Positions 24,601-39,600 of a stretch of 64,000 nucleotides of DNA are shown in pieces (the first letter of the stretch is position 1; the number at the start of each line of letters is the position of its first letter). Origin of the DNA: Coffea arabica. Lineage: Eukaryota; Streptophyta; Magnoliopsida; Gentianales; Rubiaceae. The stretch lies in the NCBI RefSeq assembly GCF_036785885.1, contig NC_092317.1:1242501-1306500 (forward strand). Reading direction: 5' to 3'. A program made the translations under genes and the position numbers. The notes below the pieces were generated by a model. That model was given only the letters and a program-made list of their open reading frames with translations, was not told the origin of the DNA and did not search any database.

Positions 24601-27600
24601 ATCTAGTCAAAACAACATAGTAACAACACACTTAACTTGTCAATTGAGCAATCCAAACAGCCTCAAAGTTAAATTACTTCTGCTTTTGAGCCAACTCTAC
24701 CTCGTCCCTTGCAAGCAAAACTAGTTCCATTTTTTAGTCAGTTTTTATATGATTCTAGATTGTCTTGAATTGGATAAGCAACTATTTCAACTTTTAAAGT
24801 GCAACATTCATGTGAAAGATGTGTAGAACTTGATCTGATTTACAACAGAAATTAACCAGGAGTTGTGAAATTAACTTCAACCTGGATTAATTCAGAAGAA
24901 GCAGCAGGACAAAAACACTAATGTTCACTATAACTGGATAAAATCCATGCTACTACTTGGTCCAAAACACTACCAAAGAGTATGCTTGCACAAGGGAATG
25001 TCGTTGATCCAAAGATGACTACAGTATGATATTAGGCCTCATTCTGTTTCAATTACCCTTGAAACAGACGTGTTTTCCCTCTCAATCATGGACTAATATC
25101 ATGGTACTCATCTTGACTTCAGCTGACTGTACTGATCAAAGTTTTTAAAAAAAATGCAATTTCTCTCTCCTAAATAATAATCTCATATGGTTAGTGGCTT
25201 AAAAGAATCCTTAGTGGCCTAAAGGATCTATATACTACAGGTCCCAGTGCTTTATCAATGTTTAAGTTGTACTCCTTGAACTTCACTTCTGTTTCATCAA
25301 ATTGTAGAACCAAACAAACTACTCATAGATTATAAGGAGATATCAAATATCCATTCATTGAGTTATACCTGCTCCAGAGTAAAATCTTTATGGAAATTCA
25401 GGCAAATTTGCTCCACAACATGCATTGATGCAAGGCCACTGAAGTAGAATTTGTTAGCTGTTTTCCATTCGCTCTCTAAACTTCCAGAAGACAAACTCTT
25501 AAGGTTGCTTGAAGCTGCAATGTTGACATCCCCATAAGAGGCACCGCCTTGCATTAGTAGATGCTGCACATCATAGGATGGCTGAAGCAGCCAATATCTG
25601 AATTTTTTGTCATTGAACTGATCCTATATTTTCCAGTAGAAAAGCAGAAAATAAATAACCAATATTATTATTTAGAGTAGCACACTAAAAATCAACCCCT
25701 AAGGGCTATAATTAGGATTTGCATGCTCTTTACCTCCATGAAAGTTGACCTATGCTTTGACAATCCACAACTTTCTAAGAGCTTTAGAAGATCAGAAAAA
25801 GCTCTCCTCTTCCCGAAATGTTTGTTCTCATCCTTCCAAAGATCACCGCAGTGAATAACTGAGCTGCAAACTGTCCAGATTGTATCCAGGATTTGGTTTC
25901 CCTTTTCCAGCAGGAGCTGGGAAGGCAAAATATTTTTGATGAGGCTTGTTACCTCTGCATAATATTGAAGGTCATAATGAGGAACAAATCAACATGCCTA
26001 TATGTTAGTTGAGACGCCAAAAAAGAAGAGACAATCAACCTCTGATATCCTCCAGCGAAACATTTGAGATATCAACCTCAACCTTCCTCACAAGATGTGA
26101 AGCTTGTAAAAGCAGCTTAGCTTTCTTTTGGCTATTAAGAAACAAAGACAACGTTCAAAGAGGAGCAGATTATCAGAAACAATTATCTTATTGTACTACA
26201 AGACATCAAGTACATATGAGGATAAGAAAATAATAAACCTGTCCTCATCTCTAAACTTGGTCTGATTGCAGATAACATCGAGAAGCTTTCTGTTACTGTC
26301 GTAAGAGTAGACTGGGCTGAGCTGTGGGCCTTGCATTGGTTGGCTCACACCATTTCTTGCAACTTCTTGGATGAGGAAAAGTGCAACAGGTTGATTTAAT
26401 AGGTCCTGCACAAAGAACATAAAACACCATTATTGCCCACACAAGTGACAAGCTGGAAACAGGCAACAGACAAGTGAACTCCTGGTTTAGTACCAAAATT
26501 TGACAATAAGGAAATAACAAAATGGTTTACAATCTCATAATTTGTTTAAGGTAAGCAACGGGAGAAATAACTCACAGTGTACTTGTCTACTATCTTCCTC
26601 AACTTTTGGCGGGCTCTTCTTGAGTTTTCTATGCTAAGATAGTCCTCAGTGTGCTCCCACCGACACAATTTCTGGTGATCTTTCAACTCCGTCTCAATAG
26701 TTCTTCTGTTAGCTCCAATATGTTCCAAAATCCTTAGCCAAAAAGGGGGGGGGGGAATGAAAAGAAGAAAAACCTCAGCTTAACTGATCAATTTGGAAAG
26801 CCCCTGAAACATTCAAATAAGTCAAATACAGATTATAAAGAACTTACTTTGGCAAGAATTGCACATAAAATCCAAATGTATTGTACAAAATCTTCACAAG
26901 TTTCACTTGGAAAAGACTTGAATACGATCCCTGACATTGACCATTATGGAGTTGGCCATGAAAGGCAAGCAATAGTTGGAGACGTCTTTTAAATTCACCA
27001 ATGCTAGACATGTGTATAAAATCGTCCAAACTCTGTATGGTTTTTCCATCATAATCATTATCTACAGCTGAATAATGACGCTGAAGAACAGAATATAATG
27101 GAAACCACAACCTCCCAGCATTAACTTCAAACTGTACATGAACGTCATCAAGCAAGGCAGGCCAAGATTCAAATTCCAACTTCTGCAATGAAGAGACCAT
27201 AGCAAATATTGGTTTCAGATAATCTGAAAGAGGAATTTTTGCGACAGTAGCCTGCAATGTCCACACCTTGTTCAGCAAAAATTGCAAGCCTGAAAGAACT
27301 TTGGCAACAGGAGTACTTAGAGGAATAGACAAAACCATATCAATAGCATCCACAATCTTCTGAAAAGCAGGATGGCCATCCCACTCGTGTAAAAGCACAA
27401 GTATGCGCTGCTTAAGCTGTGCAAGTGGCTCCACCATTTTAGCCATCATAGAGGGATTTGGATCCTTGTAAAAATTGTATGAATGACCAGGTTTATGGGG
27501 AGTGATAAACAGGTTTTCTTTCTCCAAGCAGATGCGAAGTATGTGTTCTGGTATAAGCTTAGAATCAAAATTAGAAGAAATTATACCCTCTAAACCTTTG

Positions 27601-30600
27601 ATCATTCTTAATCCCAGTGAGTAAGAGTCAATGAAGGCAGATAATTTTTGCTCATCAGCTACCTTAACAATTCCAGGATTTCTACAAAGATCCACAGAGC
27701 CAAATAGTTGATTATGGATATCAACTATGTCATTTAAAACCGATTCCTCTAAGATGTTCCACTCTTCCTCCAAACTCTCGTGAACCTCATCAAGTCTGTT
27801 CTTTTCTGTTGATTCTTCTCCAGCAAACAATTCCTGCCACTCTGTGAAACTGTCACTTGCAACAGAACTTTGTAGAGTCGATAAATCAATCTCAATTATG
27901 TTCTCCACCTTAATTGCACGGGGTCTGAACTTGAATTGTTGAGCTTCATCATGTTCCTTTTCCTTCAGTTGAAGTTTCATATCCATCCAACAGCTTGCAA
28001 TCTCACCAAATATTTTATCCAATAGTCTAAAGGATGCATTATCCAAAAGATGGACCTCAGAAATGAATTGTGTAATCCGAACAAGAACATTCTTATAGAT
28101 GGCAATTCTGAAATATATGACAGAGATCACTCTCTCTGAATTGAAATCCCTACTGCTAGTAATTAGATTTTCAAGAAGCTTCAAATCCAATGCCCCAATG
28201 TTAGAAGGTAATTCAATTTTACAGGAAGTAAGCTTCTTTTGCCAGTTCTGAATCTTAACAGCTTTTGAAGAAAACGTTCTTGGGAATCTCATAAAAGAAT
28301 AAACTGTAGACAAAACGAATTCCATATCTTGCTGCCCTATCCTCTCTAGAATCTTTTTAGCCAAGGCAGTTGAAAGAACAAGTGATAAGCCTAACTTCAT
28401 TTCATATATTGCAACCTGAACAGGTTCAATAACATCACCATATGCAGAGTACTCCTCTGACAATCGCTCAATAAAACTTGAAGCCTTTTCCTGCCAATTC
28501 TGAATTTGGTCAATTATTTGTTCAACATGCATGCTCAAGATATTGTTTATCCAACTAACAGAAGCTGTATCATTACGAAACTCATCAAGCTCATGTTTCA
28601 ACTTCTTATACTTTCCAGGATCAGAGCGGAATATCATCCGTCTTTGCATCGATTTCTGATCAGCACGAAGATTTTCCAACAACTGTTCTCTATAATCATC
28701 ACATTTTCTCAACTGGAAGGATCCTGCCAAAAGGACACACTCCCTCCTTACCTCAATTTCAAGCTCAAGTGAATCAATTTTTTCCATCAATTGTGAGTAC
28801 TTTATTGAATATTTAACAGCAGGATCAGGATCATTACAAAGAGTTAACAGATGATACCTTAAACCCCCAATCCTTAACCATGCACATCCAAGAACATAAT
28901 CTGAGTTATGGGCACAGGGAGTATAAAGTACACTGAGAACTGGCTGGATCAAAGCGCCAAGCAAGGATGTGAATATGCTGTGATTTGAAGAAGCAAGGAG
29001 AGAAACCACATTATCTATATCATCTAGGGTAATGGTCTTTGCCAGAGCCAAACTGAAGAAGTACTTAATTTTGGTAAAATTATCTGTTGAGAATGACTTT
29101 CTATGAGAATATATAATCTGCTCAAAGAGAGACTGGGCATTAGATAGAAGCAGATCTTTTATGTCAACTGCACTGGGACCACCTTGCCATAGATCACGTG
29201 AGGCAACTCTAAGTTTCAAGCAGTGCAAAGGATAATCTCCAACAGAAAATACATTCCGCAGAATCCGCTCTACAGTTTCACTTTTCAGAGTCCGGGAAAG
29301 CCTACTAGGTAGTAAAATACCATTAGCATAATGTCTAGCAGAATCATCAGCCAGAGCAGGATAGTGCATCCACAAAAATCTGTGCCACCTGAACCACATC
29401 TCAAGTACAAAACTAGCAAGTTTAGCATTTACAGCTGGGACAGAGAACCATGCATCCACAGTCCATAAAATCTTCTGGTGTGGTATGAGGTCCATCGGAG
29501 ACCGTGATGAGAAGTTCAATGAAAAATTTAAAGCACGTTCCATATGGCCAGTCAAGTTGGATAAAGCCTGATGCTGTTCCTTGACATCAAGTACGACAAT
29601 CCTTGCTAGCTCACTAAGTAGCACCATATCGTGGTAAAAACTTGTGTCATCGCGTATAGGCAGCTCATCCAACCAACTATCAAGACCTGACCTCCTTCTG
29701 CATAACAAATTAGGAGGGAAACTACAACAGATGGACAAATTTTCCTGCCACGATGCGTCCTCAGAAGTCTTTACATTCGCGTTCAACTTGCATTTCTCAA
29801 ATTCTAATCTTCGCAAAAGCAACTGATATGTTTCCTCCAAATGCTGAACAATATGGAAGTGTTCTTCAGCATTGCCAATAATATATGCTGACATGGAAAC
29901 ACCTTGCATAGCAAGGAAGCGAAGTTCTGAGTTGAAATATAAAACAGCTTCAGCAGGTATATCACTTCCAGTTTGCTCCCAAAATTGTCTCTTTCTTGGC
30001 CATACCATTTCACAGAGGCTTATAAGTTGACACTGCTTCTGATATACATCTTCAGAAGGGGCCATATAGGGATGACCACCATGCACCCAGAGTAATGACT
30101 TTTGCGATCTCAAAGAATCAGAGAACGCAGGATCCACATTTCTTATTTCCTTCTGTAGGATGAAATGAAAGACATTCATGTTAAGATATGCTACCAACAA
30201 TTTACAGAAACTTTAAAAGAGGAAAGAGGAGAGCTGATTCAGATAAACTCACCAGAAAATTATCCACTTCTTTTGGGAAAAATTCGTGCATTCTTGAAAT
30301 ACTCTTCAACAAAGATCGCCAAGAAATTAAAATGGACTCAAAATGAGAAGATATGATGCCATTCCAGAACAGCATGTGATTTTCAAGGAGGCCATTGTAT
30401 AATTGGAAAAGCACATCAAAAGACTGTGAGACAACAAGTAAATTAAGGACTTGCTTTTCCACTACTTGCAAAGCAAGCAACAGAGGCTCAAAATACTTCG
30501 TTCTCTGACTGTGGACATGCTGTCTCTCCAGTCTCCACTGCTCATAGGTAAGTCTGACTAAGCCCACACACTTAATGGAATTCATCAGAAATCCAGCATA

Positions 30601-33600
30601 AGATTTTACCTCGTCATTAGAAGCTGACAAACCAACCAAATCCACTGAAAGAATTGGGATAGGGAACGCTTCCAAATTGACTGAGTTACGAGACAAGAGC
30701 TCCCGACGGCAATGGAATATCCGGTCCCAAACAGGGTGCTTTAGCTCCTCTTTTAGGGTATCAACAAAAGAACTAAAAAATGTACAAAATGGTTCTACAT
30801 GAGAACCAAACCAACTGAACCAGCAAAGGTATAGCTCAATATCACTTTCCACGGCCTGCTCTATTGTCCAATTAGCTGCAAAGAATAGCATTTTCCTGGC
30901 TAAGTCCAAGTTGAATTGTTTCTGCACCACCTGATTTAAAACCATATCCATTGAGGCATTGGGAAACATCATATAATACAATCTTCTCACATCCATCAAG
31001 TAAATTCTCTCTGAGCCACTAGCAATTACAGCTTGTTCTTCTGAACATGTACTAAAACAAAAGGAATATGATGCCTGAACCCCCAGGAACTCCAAATACA
31101 TGCAATTTCGTCTCACACAAGTCTCCTTGGAATAAAGTACGAAATCCCTCGTATTCATGGGTGATGGCCATCCACCAGGCAGACAGATTAATGAATCTTG
31201 AAATTTATCAATCCTAGACAAATTCGTCTCTGACAAATAAGAGCTGATTGCATGAGTAACAACATCTTTCCCTTCAACCTCACCCAAAGAAGAAAGATAT
31301 GTATGCTCCCAACTAACTTGGAGACTCCAAATAGGTTGATTGCCACTTGTAATAAGCCGCTTGAATAACTGCACCCAGCGCGCAAGTTCCAGGTATGTAA
31401 TGTGGACATCAAACCTTGCACCTTCATTCTTAGCATAACTGTGTGCTTTAGCCATCATGTCTACTAGCTTACTAAATGTAATGCCAGAGAAGATAATAAA
31501 CCTTTTCGCATCTCTAAGCTCAGCCTCATCAATATAGCTGTTGCATTTCCCTTCATGCAACCAAAAGGGCTTCATTAGATAAATTTCAACCCCTCGATTT
31601 CGCATTGCTCGGGAAACCTCACCAAAGCTGGGATTGACGGTCAGGAACATTCGAAATTGAGGATGAGGATGGAGAACCACTGGATTCCCATCCACAGTTC
31701 CACACTCGTTCACAGTGATAGATCCTGACTGCTCAACCAAGGAGTTAATTCTGTCAAGAACCTGTAGGCAAGCAAGAGATAGATAATGTTACACTCAGCG
31801 CTTCAGAAATCATACAATCACAAAAAAGAGAGAGAACCAATCAAAGTAACAATTAATAGAATTACCAACCGTTGGGTTGCAAAGATTTGCATTCTCCAGA
31901 ACTATCCATTCTCCATTTTCTATAGCCTTAATAAGTACTCCAGTTACCCACTCAAACTTTGCAGAGTACTGCCTTCTCAAAGAACTTTCTTGCAATTTTT
32001 TGATTGCCATAAGAGTTCTATCAAGATCCCTACATGACCAAGATAATTGTAATTTTTTTTTCTCAACTTCAAACTTAAGATTCTCTATAATCTCAATGAG
32101 CAAAGGAACAGAATCAAAGCATTTAGTTCTCCAAGCTTCAATATTTGCAGATGCAGAACTTCTTGTAGGATCATAATCAATGCTTGATAAGAAGGCAAGC
32201 CATTCACTATAGAGGTCTTTTTGTCTGATAAATTCCCCGGTGGAAGATTCTAACTGCAGGCTGGAATACTCGCTCATGTATCGTTCAACCACAGCAATAA
32301 TTGTACGATAATTGCGTAAGGCATTATGTTGCTCAAAGCATCCCAGTAGTTCAGATGTATCAGTTGCAGACGAAAGATTTAACTCGTTAAGCACATGGCC
32401 CGTGAGCTCAGCAAGTAATCTTATCAAAGAAGTCTTGCCAGACGAAGGTGGACCAACTAATATGCACAACCACTGATGCCCTATGCAATGAGTGATAGCC
32501 TCCAAACTACTAAGAAACCCAGGCAAAATTTTGAGTTCACCATTAAAAAATCCACAAGCATGATAAGGATTCCTTTGGATAGAGATGTTTCCAATGACTA
32601 AATACTGAGGATTGATTTGCACTCGTGGAAATGGATTTATGCAAGGTTTAAGCCCAAAAACCTGTTCATACAACTTTATGACTTCTAATCTATCAGTTGG
32701 AGTGCGCATTCTTTGCACATAAATTGTATTCAAGAAGCAATCAGATTGGAAATTCTCGTGTGCACCTGAAAAGTTTGGCAGCTTTTAGAATGTAACCATC
32801 AACTTTAATGACATAAGTTAACATCATAGAATGGAAAAAATGGGTACCTTGTATCAACTCGCATGAACGAATAACATCTCTGAGATTAAACTCCCACGGA
32901 GAACCATCTTGAGCAAATTTGTGATACAACATTGTATTTTCATAAAGTTGTTTATTAAACAAAACCAGCTTCCAAAGAATAGATCGAGGGATTGATGGGT
33001 ACAGTGAGGTACATATGGATATGTAGTCATCCTCAATGAGCTCATCAATGTAAACCTAGCCAATTAGTGAAGGTTACAAATCGAAACTAATAAGCCTGAC
33101 TCAGGAATAGAAAGATAGCCCAGTATGAAAAACATATCCTTTACTAATTAAGCAAAAGTGACATGATACAAAAGTTAACAATTCAATGCCGCCATACCTT
33201 GGTAAATCGGTTCAGGAATGACTTTGGTAGACCTTTCCTCCCTCCACCCTGATAAGAAGGATTCTGACAAGCAAAAACTCTAAAAGATGCAGGGCATTTG
33301 AAAGTCACACCTAACTCAGGGATGAAGACCTCAGCCCGATGGTCCAGAATAGCATTCAAACCCTAATTATTACAAATTATTTTACGAGTCAAATGGTCAC
33401 TCCACGTTAAGGATCAGTATAAGAAAGAACAGTCACTCATGAAAGGAAAGGTTACAACTAATTAAAGAAACAAAAGAGAAGAGATGCGAGTCAATGCCTC
33501 CAAAACAGATTGCGGTGCAAGGTTTAGCTCATCCAGCAGGACCCACGATCCCTCTTTCAAAGCCTACAACAAAGCAACATCAATAGTTGACATTTTATAG

Positions 33601-36600
33601 AAAGAAATAATAGCCTAAACCAGCAACAAGGATGAAAGTCCACCTGTAGTAAGATTCCATCAGACCATGCAAATTGCATTCCTTCTTCACTTTCAACTGG
33701 CAAATCTGACCCCAGTAGATCCATAATGTCAGTCTGCATATTACAAAGTTAGACAATTCAACTCAGATCACTGTTCGAGGAAAAGAATACTCCAGATACA
33801 TTTGCAGCCAAAACTGAGAATGTAAAGAACGAAAGGACTGTATACTACACCTGTTCAGACAAATTTATTCGTACGACCTTGTGCCCAGAGAACTTCCCTA
33901 TGGCAACAACTAAACTGGTCTTACCAACACCCGGACTGCCTTCTAACAGAACTAGAAAAGCACACATAAAATGATACACAATCAAATTCTGATAATACTT
34001 TATTCTTCAAAATACCAGGTCTGGTGTAAATATATGGATGCAAAAGATTACGCAAATACATTAAAAGAAAATACATGATTTTTGTCACTAGAGGGAATAA
34101 AAAGTACCTGGCTTAGCAAGCTGCAAAGCACGGAGCACGCGCAGTGCATTTCTTCGAGTAGTTGGTGCAAGAAACTCAAATCCCCTTACTTGACAATTAT
34201 TGTTACCTGAATATAATAATATATTACATTCTTGCAGAGCAACATGTATCCTGAATCAATAGGCTAAAACTCAATCTAATTTCCCCTCTAGCTTAGACCA
34301 ACCCATCATGTCTATACAATTTTAACAATTTTACTATACTCTTGTATGCCAACTCAACACAATTGTACAGCTTAGAACAATAAGAGAAAATTTTAATATT
34401 CTTGAAGAAGACAAAGCAAACAACAGAAACGACCGAGGATTAAGATTTAGACCAATATTAAAGTCACAGACTAGGAATATCAGAACATTAACAGCATATG
34501 GCATGCAACTCGGAACCTTAAATAGTGAATAGATTGCATATCCCTATCTTCTTTACCCTTCAGCACTTCACCACGAAGATTTTATGTTTGTGACTTTGGA
34601 ACGTAAAAGGAAAACACCATTACCTATTCCAATGTAGAACGGGTAGATGCCGAAACGATTGTCGCATTGCATGCTATCATTTTCTGGGACTGGTGTATCA
34701 GCAGAATTACCAGGATCAGCCCACCCATAATACTCCAGAGAGGAGAGATTAGGGTGGTTCAAGCTGCAGTTGAATTCCTGTAGTAATTAACCAGCAACTT
34801 GAGTCATGGATTTTTTGAAAAAAGGATTCCAAGTATGCATAAGCTCTTCCCATGAAGAAACATCTAGATATTCAGGAAATATTCAAATTTGCAAATTTAT
34901 AAACAGCTTATCCCAAATGGGAAACGGTGACTTGAATACTTAGAAGCCACGTACTACTGAAGTAAATGAACAAATGAACTCTTGCCTCTTTTGAAGGGCA
35001 AGACGAGAGCAATAGCTTCAAGCCCACTACAAAGAGTAGCATCCAATAGAATTGGTAATTCCTCAAAAAAACCACTATTAGCAATAATGATAGGTCAGCC
35101 TATTAGGAGACAGTGCACGTTTGGCAAATGCAAACAACCGCTTCCATGCAGAAGTAAAGCGTGCATGTCCAATTCTTCACAAAACTGTGAAGCAGCAGCT
35201 GTGCTATCCTCTCCTCAGAAGCATACTAAAATATAAGAAAACCTCTATACAATTCTTCCAAACATATCAAATGATGTGATTGCATTTTGCACAACTCTTG
35301 ACTTATTAAATTTACAGAGAAAAATTGGTCCACAATACAGTTCAACAGTCACCAGAATTAATTAAAGCAACAGTTTACAAAACAATAAATGTCAAAACAA
35401 TATAAAGCAGATAAATTTTCCTTTCCTATATCTTGGTGGAGAAGGGAAATTATGGCACGAATCACACCACCCTTTGGTAGTTTTTTTCTGTATATACGTA
35501 CAAAGGTTAATTTTTGATAGCCAGAGACACAAGATTCATACGTGACAACATAAGTAAAAGACTTCCGGTTATTACCCTTTTATGATTCACAAGTATAGAT
35601 CATATGAGTCAAATATCAGAAAGAACTTCACAGTCCATTAAGATAGAGAACCACCTCTAGTTGTTTCAGAAGAAAAGAAAGGCATTTCTTCCTCAAGTCC
35701 ACAGCCTCAAGTTTTGATAAATTTGTACCTGAAAGGAAACAAGAGATAAAGCATATGGTGGGATGTTAATAAATCCAAAAAAACACCAAAAAAAAAGAGT
35801 GCATAAGAAACAAAATAAAAATCAGTTTCGTCCATCCAAAAAGCATTAAAGAACTAGGTCTTAAGTTTAGTTTAGTTGTTCAAACCAAAAAATTAGGATA
35901 TCACATGAAAACCAAGATTGAAACAAATACCTAAACTTATTCCATCAATCAAAACAAGGAATACCCCATGTAACAATGCATCCGCATGTGGTAAAGATTC
36001 CTCTCTCATGTTGACAAAAGCTACCCAGGATAAAAAATCTCTGACTGTAAGCATTCTCCCAGTTTCAAGATGATTAAACCACTGCAAGGCACGAGAAAGA
36101 ATAATGTATTCAAAAACTAATTTCAAGAAGATATTATGTAATGAGAAAGTAATCTAAACTGCAATCACAGGCCAAATATCAACTTATTTGTGCAATACTG
36201 TGTAGAACACACAAATATGCATGTGAACATTGACTGAACATACTTCCCAAAAATTAAGCATGACATCCACGATCCAAGTTAGTTGTGGATTTGAAATTCT
36301 GCAAAATCAAAACAAAGGAAGTAGGAAAATTACAAGAAGCGCTGTATTATGGAAAATTAATTTGTGAATGAAAAGTAGTGGTCATTTACCTCTCAAGACC
36401 GATGGATCTAAGCTCATTTAACTCACTGACAGAAGGAACCCATATTTCAGTAAATCGGTTGCGAAGGGCAGGTGATAATTCCTTCTTACCATAGTCACCG
36501 CCAGGATTCATTGTTGCAAGCACAAAGAAGTTTGGATCAGCAGTGATTGTTTCCAAATTACAGCCTCCTTTCTCGGCCAATGACTGGAGAAGTCAAAGGA

Positions 36601-39600
36601 AAGAGCCAATACATTATATATCCGAAATGAAAGTTAAGAATACTGAACCTAAAACTCCCACCAAAACTTTTGCCTAACTACAAAGGCAATTATGTCAGTA
36701 AACAAGTACAAAGATATCCTTTCTAATTCAAATATATGCTTATATCAGAAAATATCATAGAATTGGATAAAAAGGAGAACGGAGAGCAAAAGATCAAAAT
36801 AAACAGGGCGTTGGAAAGACCATCACAATACCGTTGACAATTATTCTATACAGACAAGTGGAGCTGAAAAAATGATCAAAAAGTTCAGCTAAAGGCCAGT
36901 ATATATGGAAGGAATACTCTTTGATTATCTAGGAGTATCCTACTCCAGTAATGAAGTAAACCTATTCTGTCAACTGACTCAATGATCTTGTCTCGGAAGC
37001 CAAACTTCATATGCAAGAGCTTACAATTGATACAAGGTTCTGTTAGGTGCACAAACAGAATGCATAATTGGCTGACATGGTACAACAACATTAAGGTCCA
37101 ACTAAAGCGAACTGAAATTAGTATAAAACAAAGCTTCCGCCTATGGTCTCAAATTCTGTAAAACCCCACCAATGGACATGCAAGAAATGAGATGTCAACA
37201 TAATTTGTTGGGCCTACTACATCTTCAGCTTTCGTAAAGACTTGGCACTTGGTCCTCACAGAGTAAGCACAATTATGGAACTTTTAGACTTAATTACTAA
37301 CAGCCTACATACCAAATCAACTTAAAATCTATTGAAAAAACTGCAAGATGAGCAAGATTCACAATGATAGTGAAATCTACATGATCTCAACTGATTCCCA
37401 TAGTGAACAATTTAGAAAAAACTGTGACCATAAGATCATTTAACAACCGACTCAAGAAAAACAAAGCCATCGCACGAACAAGTAGGAAGCCATATAGTAA
37501 ATCAAGTGCATTATCTGGAAGAATTATTCATTGAAGCAAACCACCCACCAGCTTCCTTTCTGGTTCTAAAACACTGTTCAATCTCTCAAGCACACTATCA
37601 TCAGCCAAAGAAATTTCATCCACAAGAAACAAATCGCCATTCTTCATTGCTTCTACTAGAGGTCCATCTTGCCATATAAAGATGGTCTGCCACTTATTAT
37701 GCAGCTCAGCTAAGCCTGCATTAATCTTCACTATGTACTCAAGTTCATCTAGGGTGACATGAGGATGGGAAAATCGACCTTCTCTGTAACCATTGATAAT
37801 CAGAGAGATTTTATCCAGAGTCAGAGAAGCTTGATTAATATCGGAAGAAATCTCCTGCACGCCAAGACAAATAAAGAATTCTATTATCATACTCTCAGAA
37901 AAGAGAAAACCAATACATCAGTTAAAGAACCGAAAAGAACATACAACTTCACCAGAACAACTGATAAAAGCCTTGGAACAGATTAACTCATGGCATAGAG
38001 CTTTGAACTCTGTCGCAATTCTTGACCTCTCACGTACAGGATAGAAGCCCTGCTCAATTAGAGGATCAAGAACTAAGCAATCAAACAACAGCACAAGCAA
38101 AACCAAAAAGCAAACAACAAAATTAACTACGCTCAATCTGTGCCGAAGCATCTAATACTTTTTGGTTACCTCCATATACACACCCTCAAGTACCAAGATA
38201 TAAATTAACAAAAATAAGAAAAAGAAAAAGAAGACAGACCCCAAGAAAATCAGACGTCTCTGTATATTGATGGCAATTCAAAATGTGTAACTTGGACTGC
38301 AATAGAACGCTAAGCAATTGACAAACAGTTGTTTTCCCACCACCAGTTTCACCGACAAGGAGAACAGGTTCACGCAATTTGTAGCAACGCTCAACCAGAA
38401 AATATAATCTGCACATGCTACGAGTCCAGACAATCTTCTCTCCATCTAGTGCATCCTGAATTATTATGGCCAATAATGTGAACAACAGTAGTGAATGATT
38501 AACGAAGTTGTGTATAGGCATAAGGAATGTACAGAAAAACCACTTAAGGAATGCATAAAGTTCATTTCTATGTGAATGATCAACAAAATAACAAAGCACT
38601 AATCAGAAAGCAGAAGAATTAGAAGTGAAACAGGTACAAATAGTTAGAGATTACAGATTGTAGAACTTTGAACAACACTTTGAGCAACAATTTACTGAGC
38701 AACACTTAAAAATCAGAATAAAAAATGATGCAACGATCTGTACATGAGTGATTGAGTTCAACCAACATAAGGAAAGGGAAAAAAAATAATTCACCACACG
38801 TCAATCAATGCCTCATCCAAGCATTTTCATAACCTGATGTGTCACACCGACCAATCACATCAATCTACAAAGGCATACATCGGTGTTTTGCTAAGGAAAC
38901 GAGCATATATGACAGGCCATTGTAACTTCAAGCCCTTTCAACACTGCAATATCAACAAAACCCCAAAAAACCGTGGCCAAGGCTCTGACAATGAATGGAT
39001 AGTTATAGTAGATGACTAAAAGATTTATACAACCTACCTCATGCTAAACACCATGATTAACATTCTTTATCAAACAATATGCCAGACTCAGAAATACCTA
39101 AAAGACTTTTACTTTTCATCCATAACAGTAAGTATTAACAAAGCTAGTACATCATCTGTACACATCATATAACTAGACAATAGCCAAACAACCAAATATA
39201 GCAGATTCATAAGGTCCAGGGATAGAGGAAGGAAAAAATAGCATGAAAAGACCTTGTATTTCTATTGTTAAACTCATGCATCAAGTGTGAAAGGATTAAA
39301 GAGCATATACAAACTTAAAAGAAGACATGTTAATGCCCATTGCACTTCATGCATCACAAATGGACTGCATAGAGAGCATATTAACACTTTAAAAGGAGTC
39401 TTTCACAAACAGGTTGTATAATCAATTTACACTTAACAAAGCAACTAAATGTAATCATTTAAAAATCCCAAAGACAACTTATTTGAACATGCATACTCAA
39501 GAATCCGTCAAGAAAACAACCCACCATTTCATTATAAATTTAGCAGACACGCTAATCATCTTAACCTAGTAAAGGGGCTTGGAGATAGAGAGTTTTCTGA

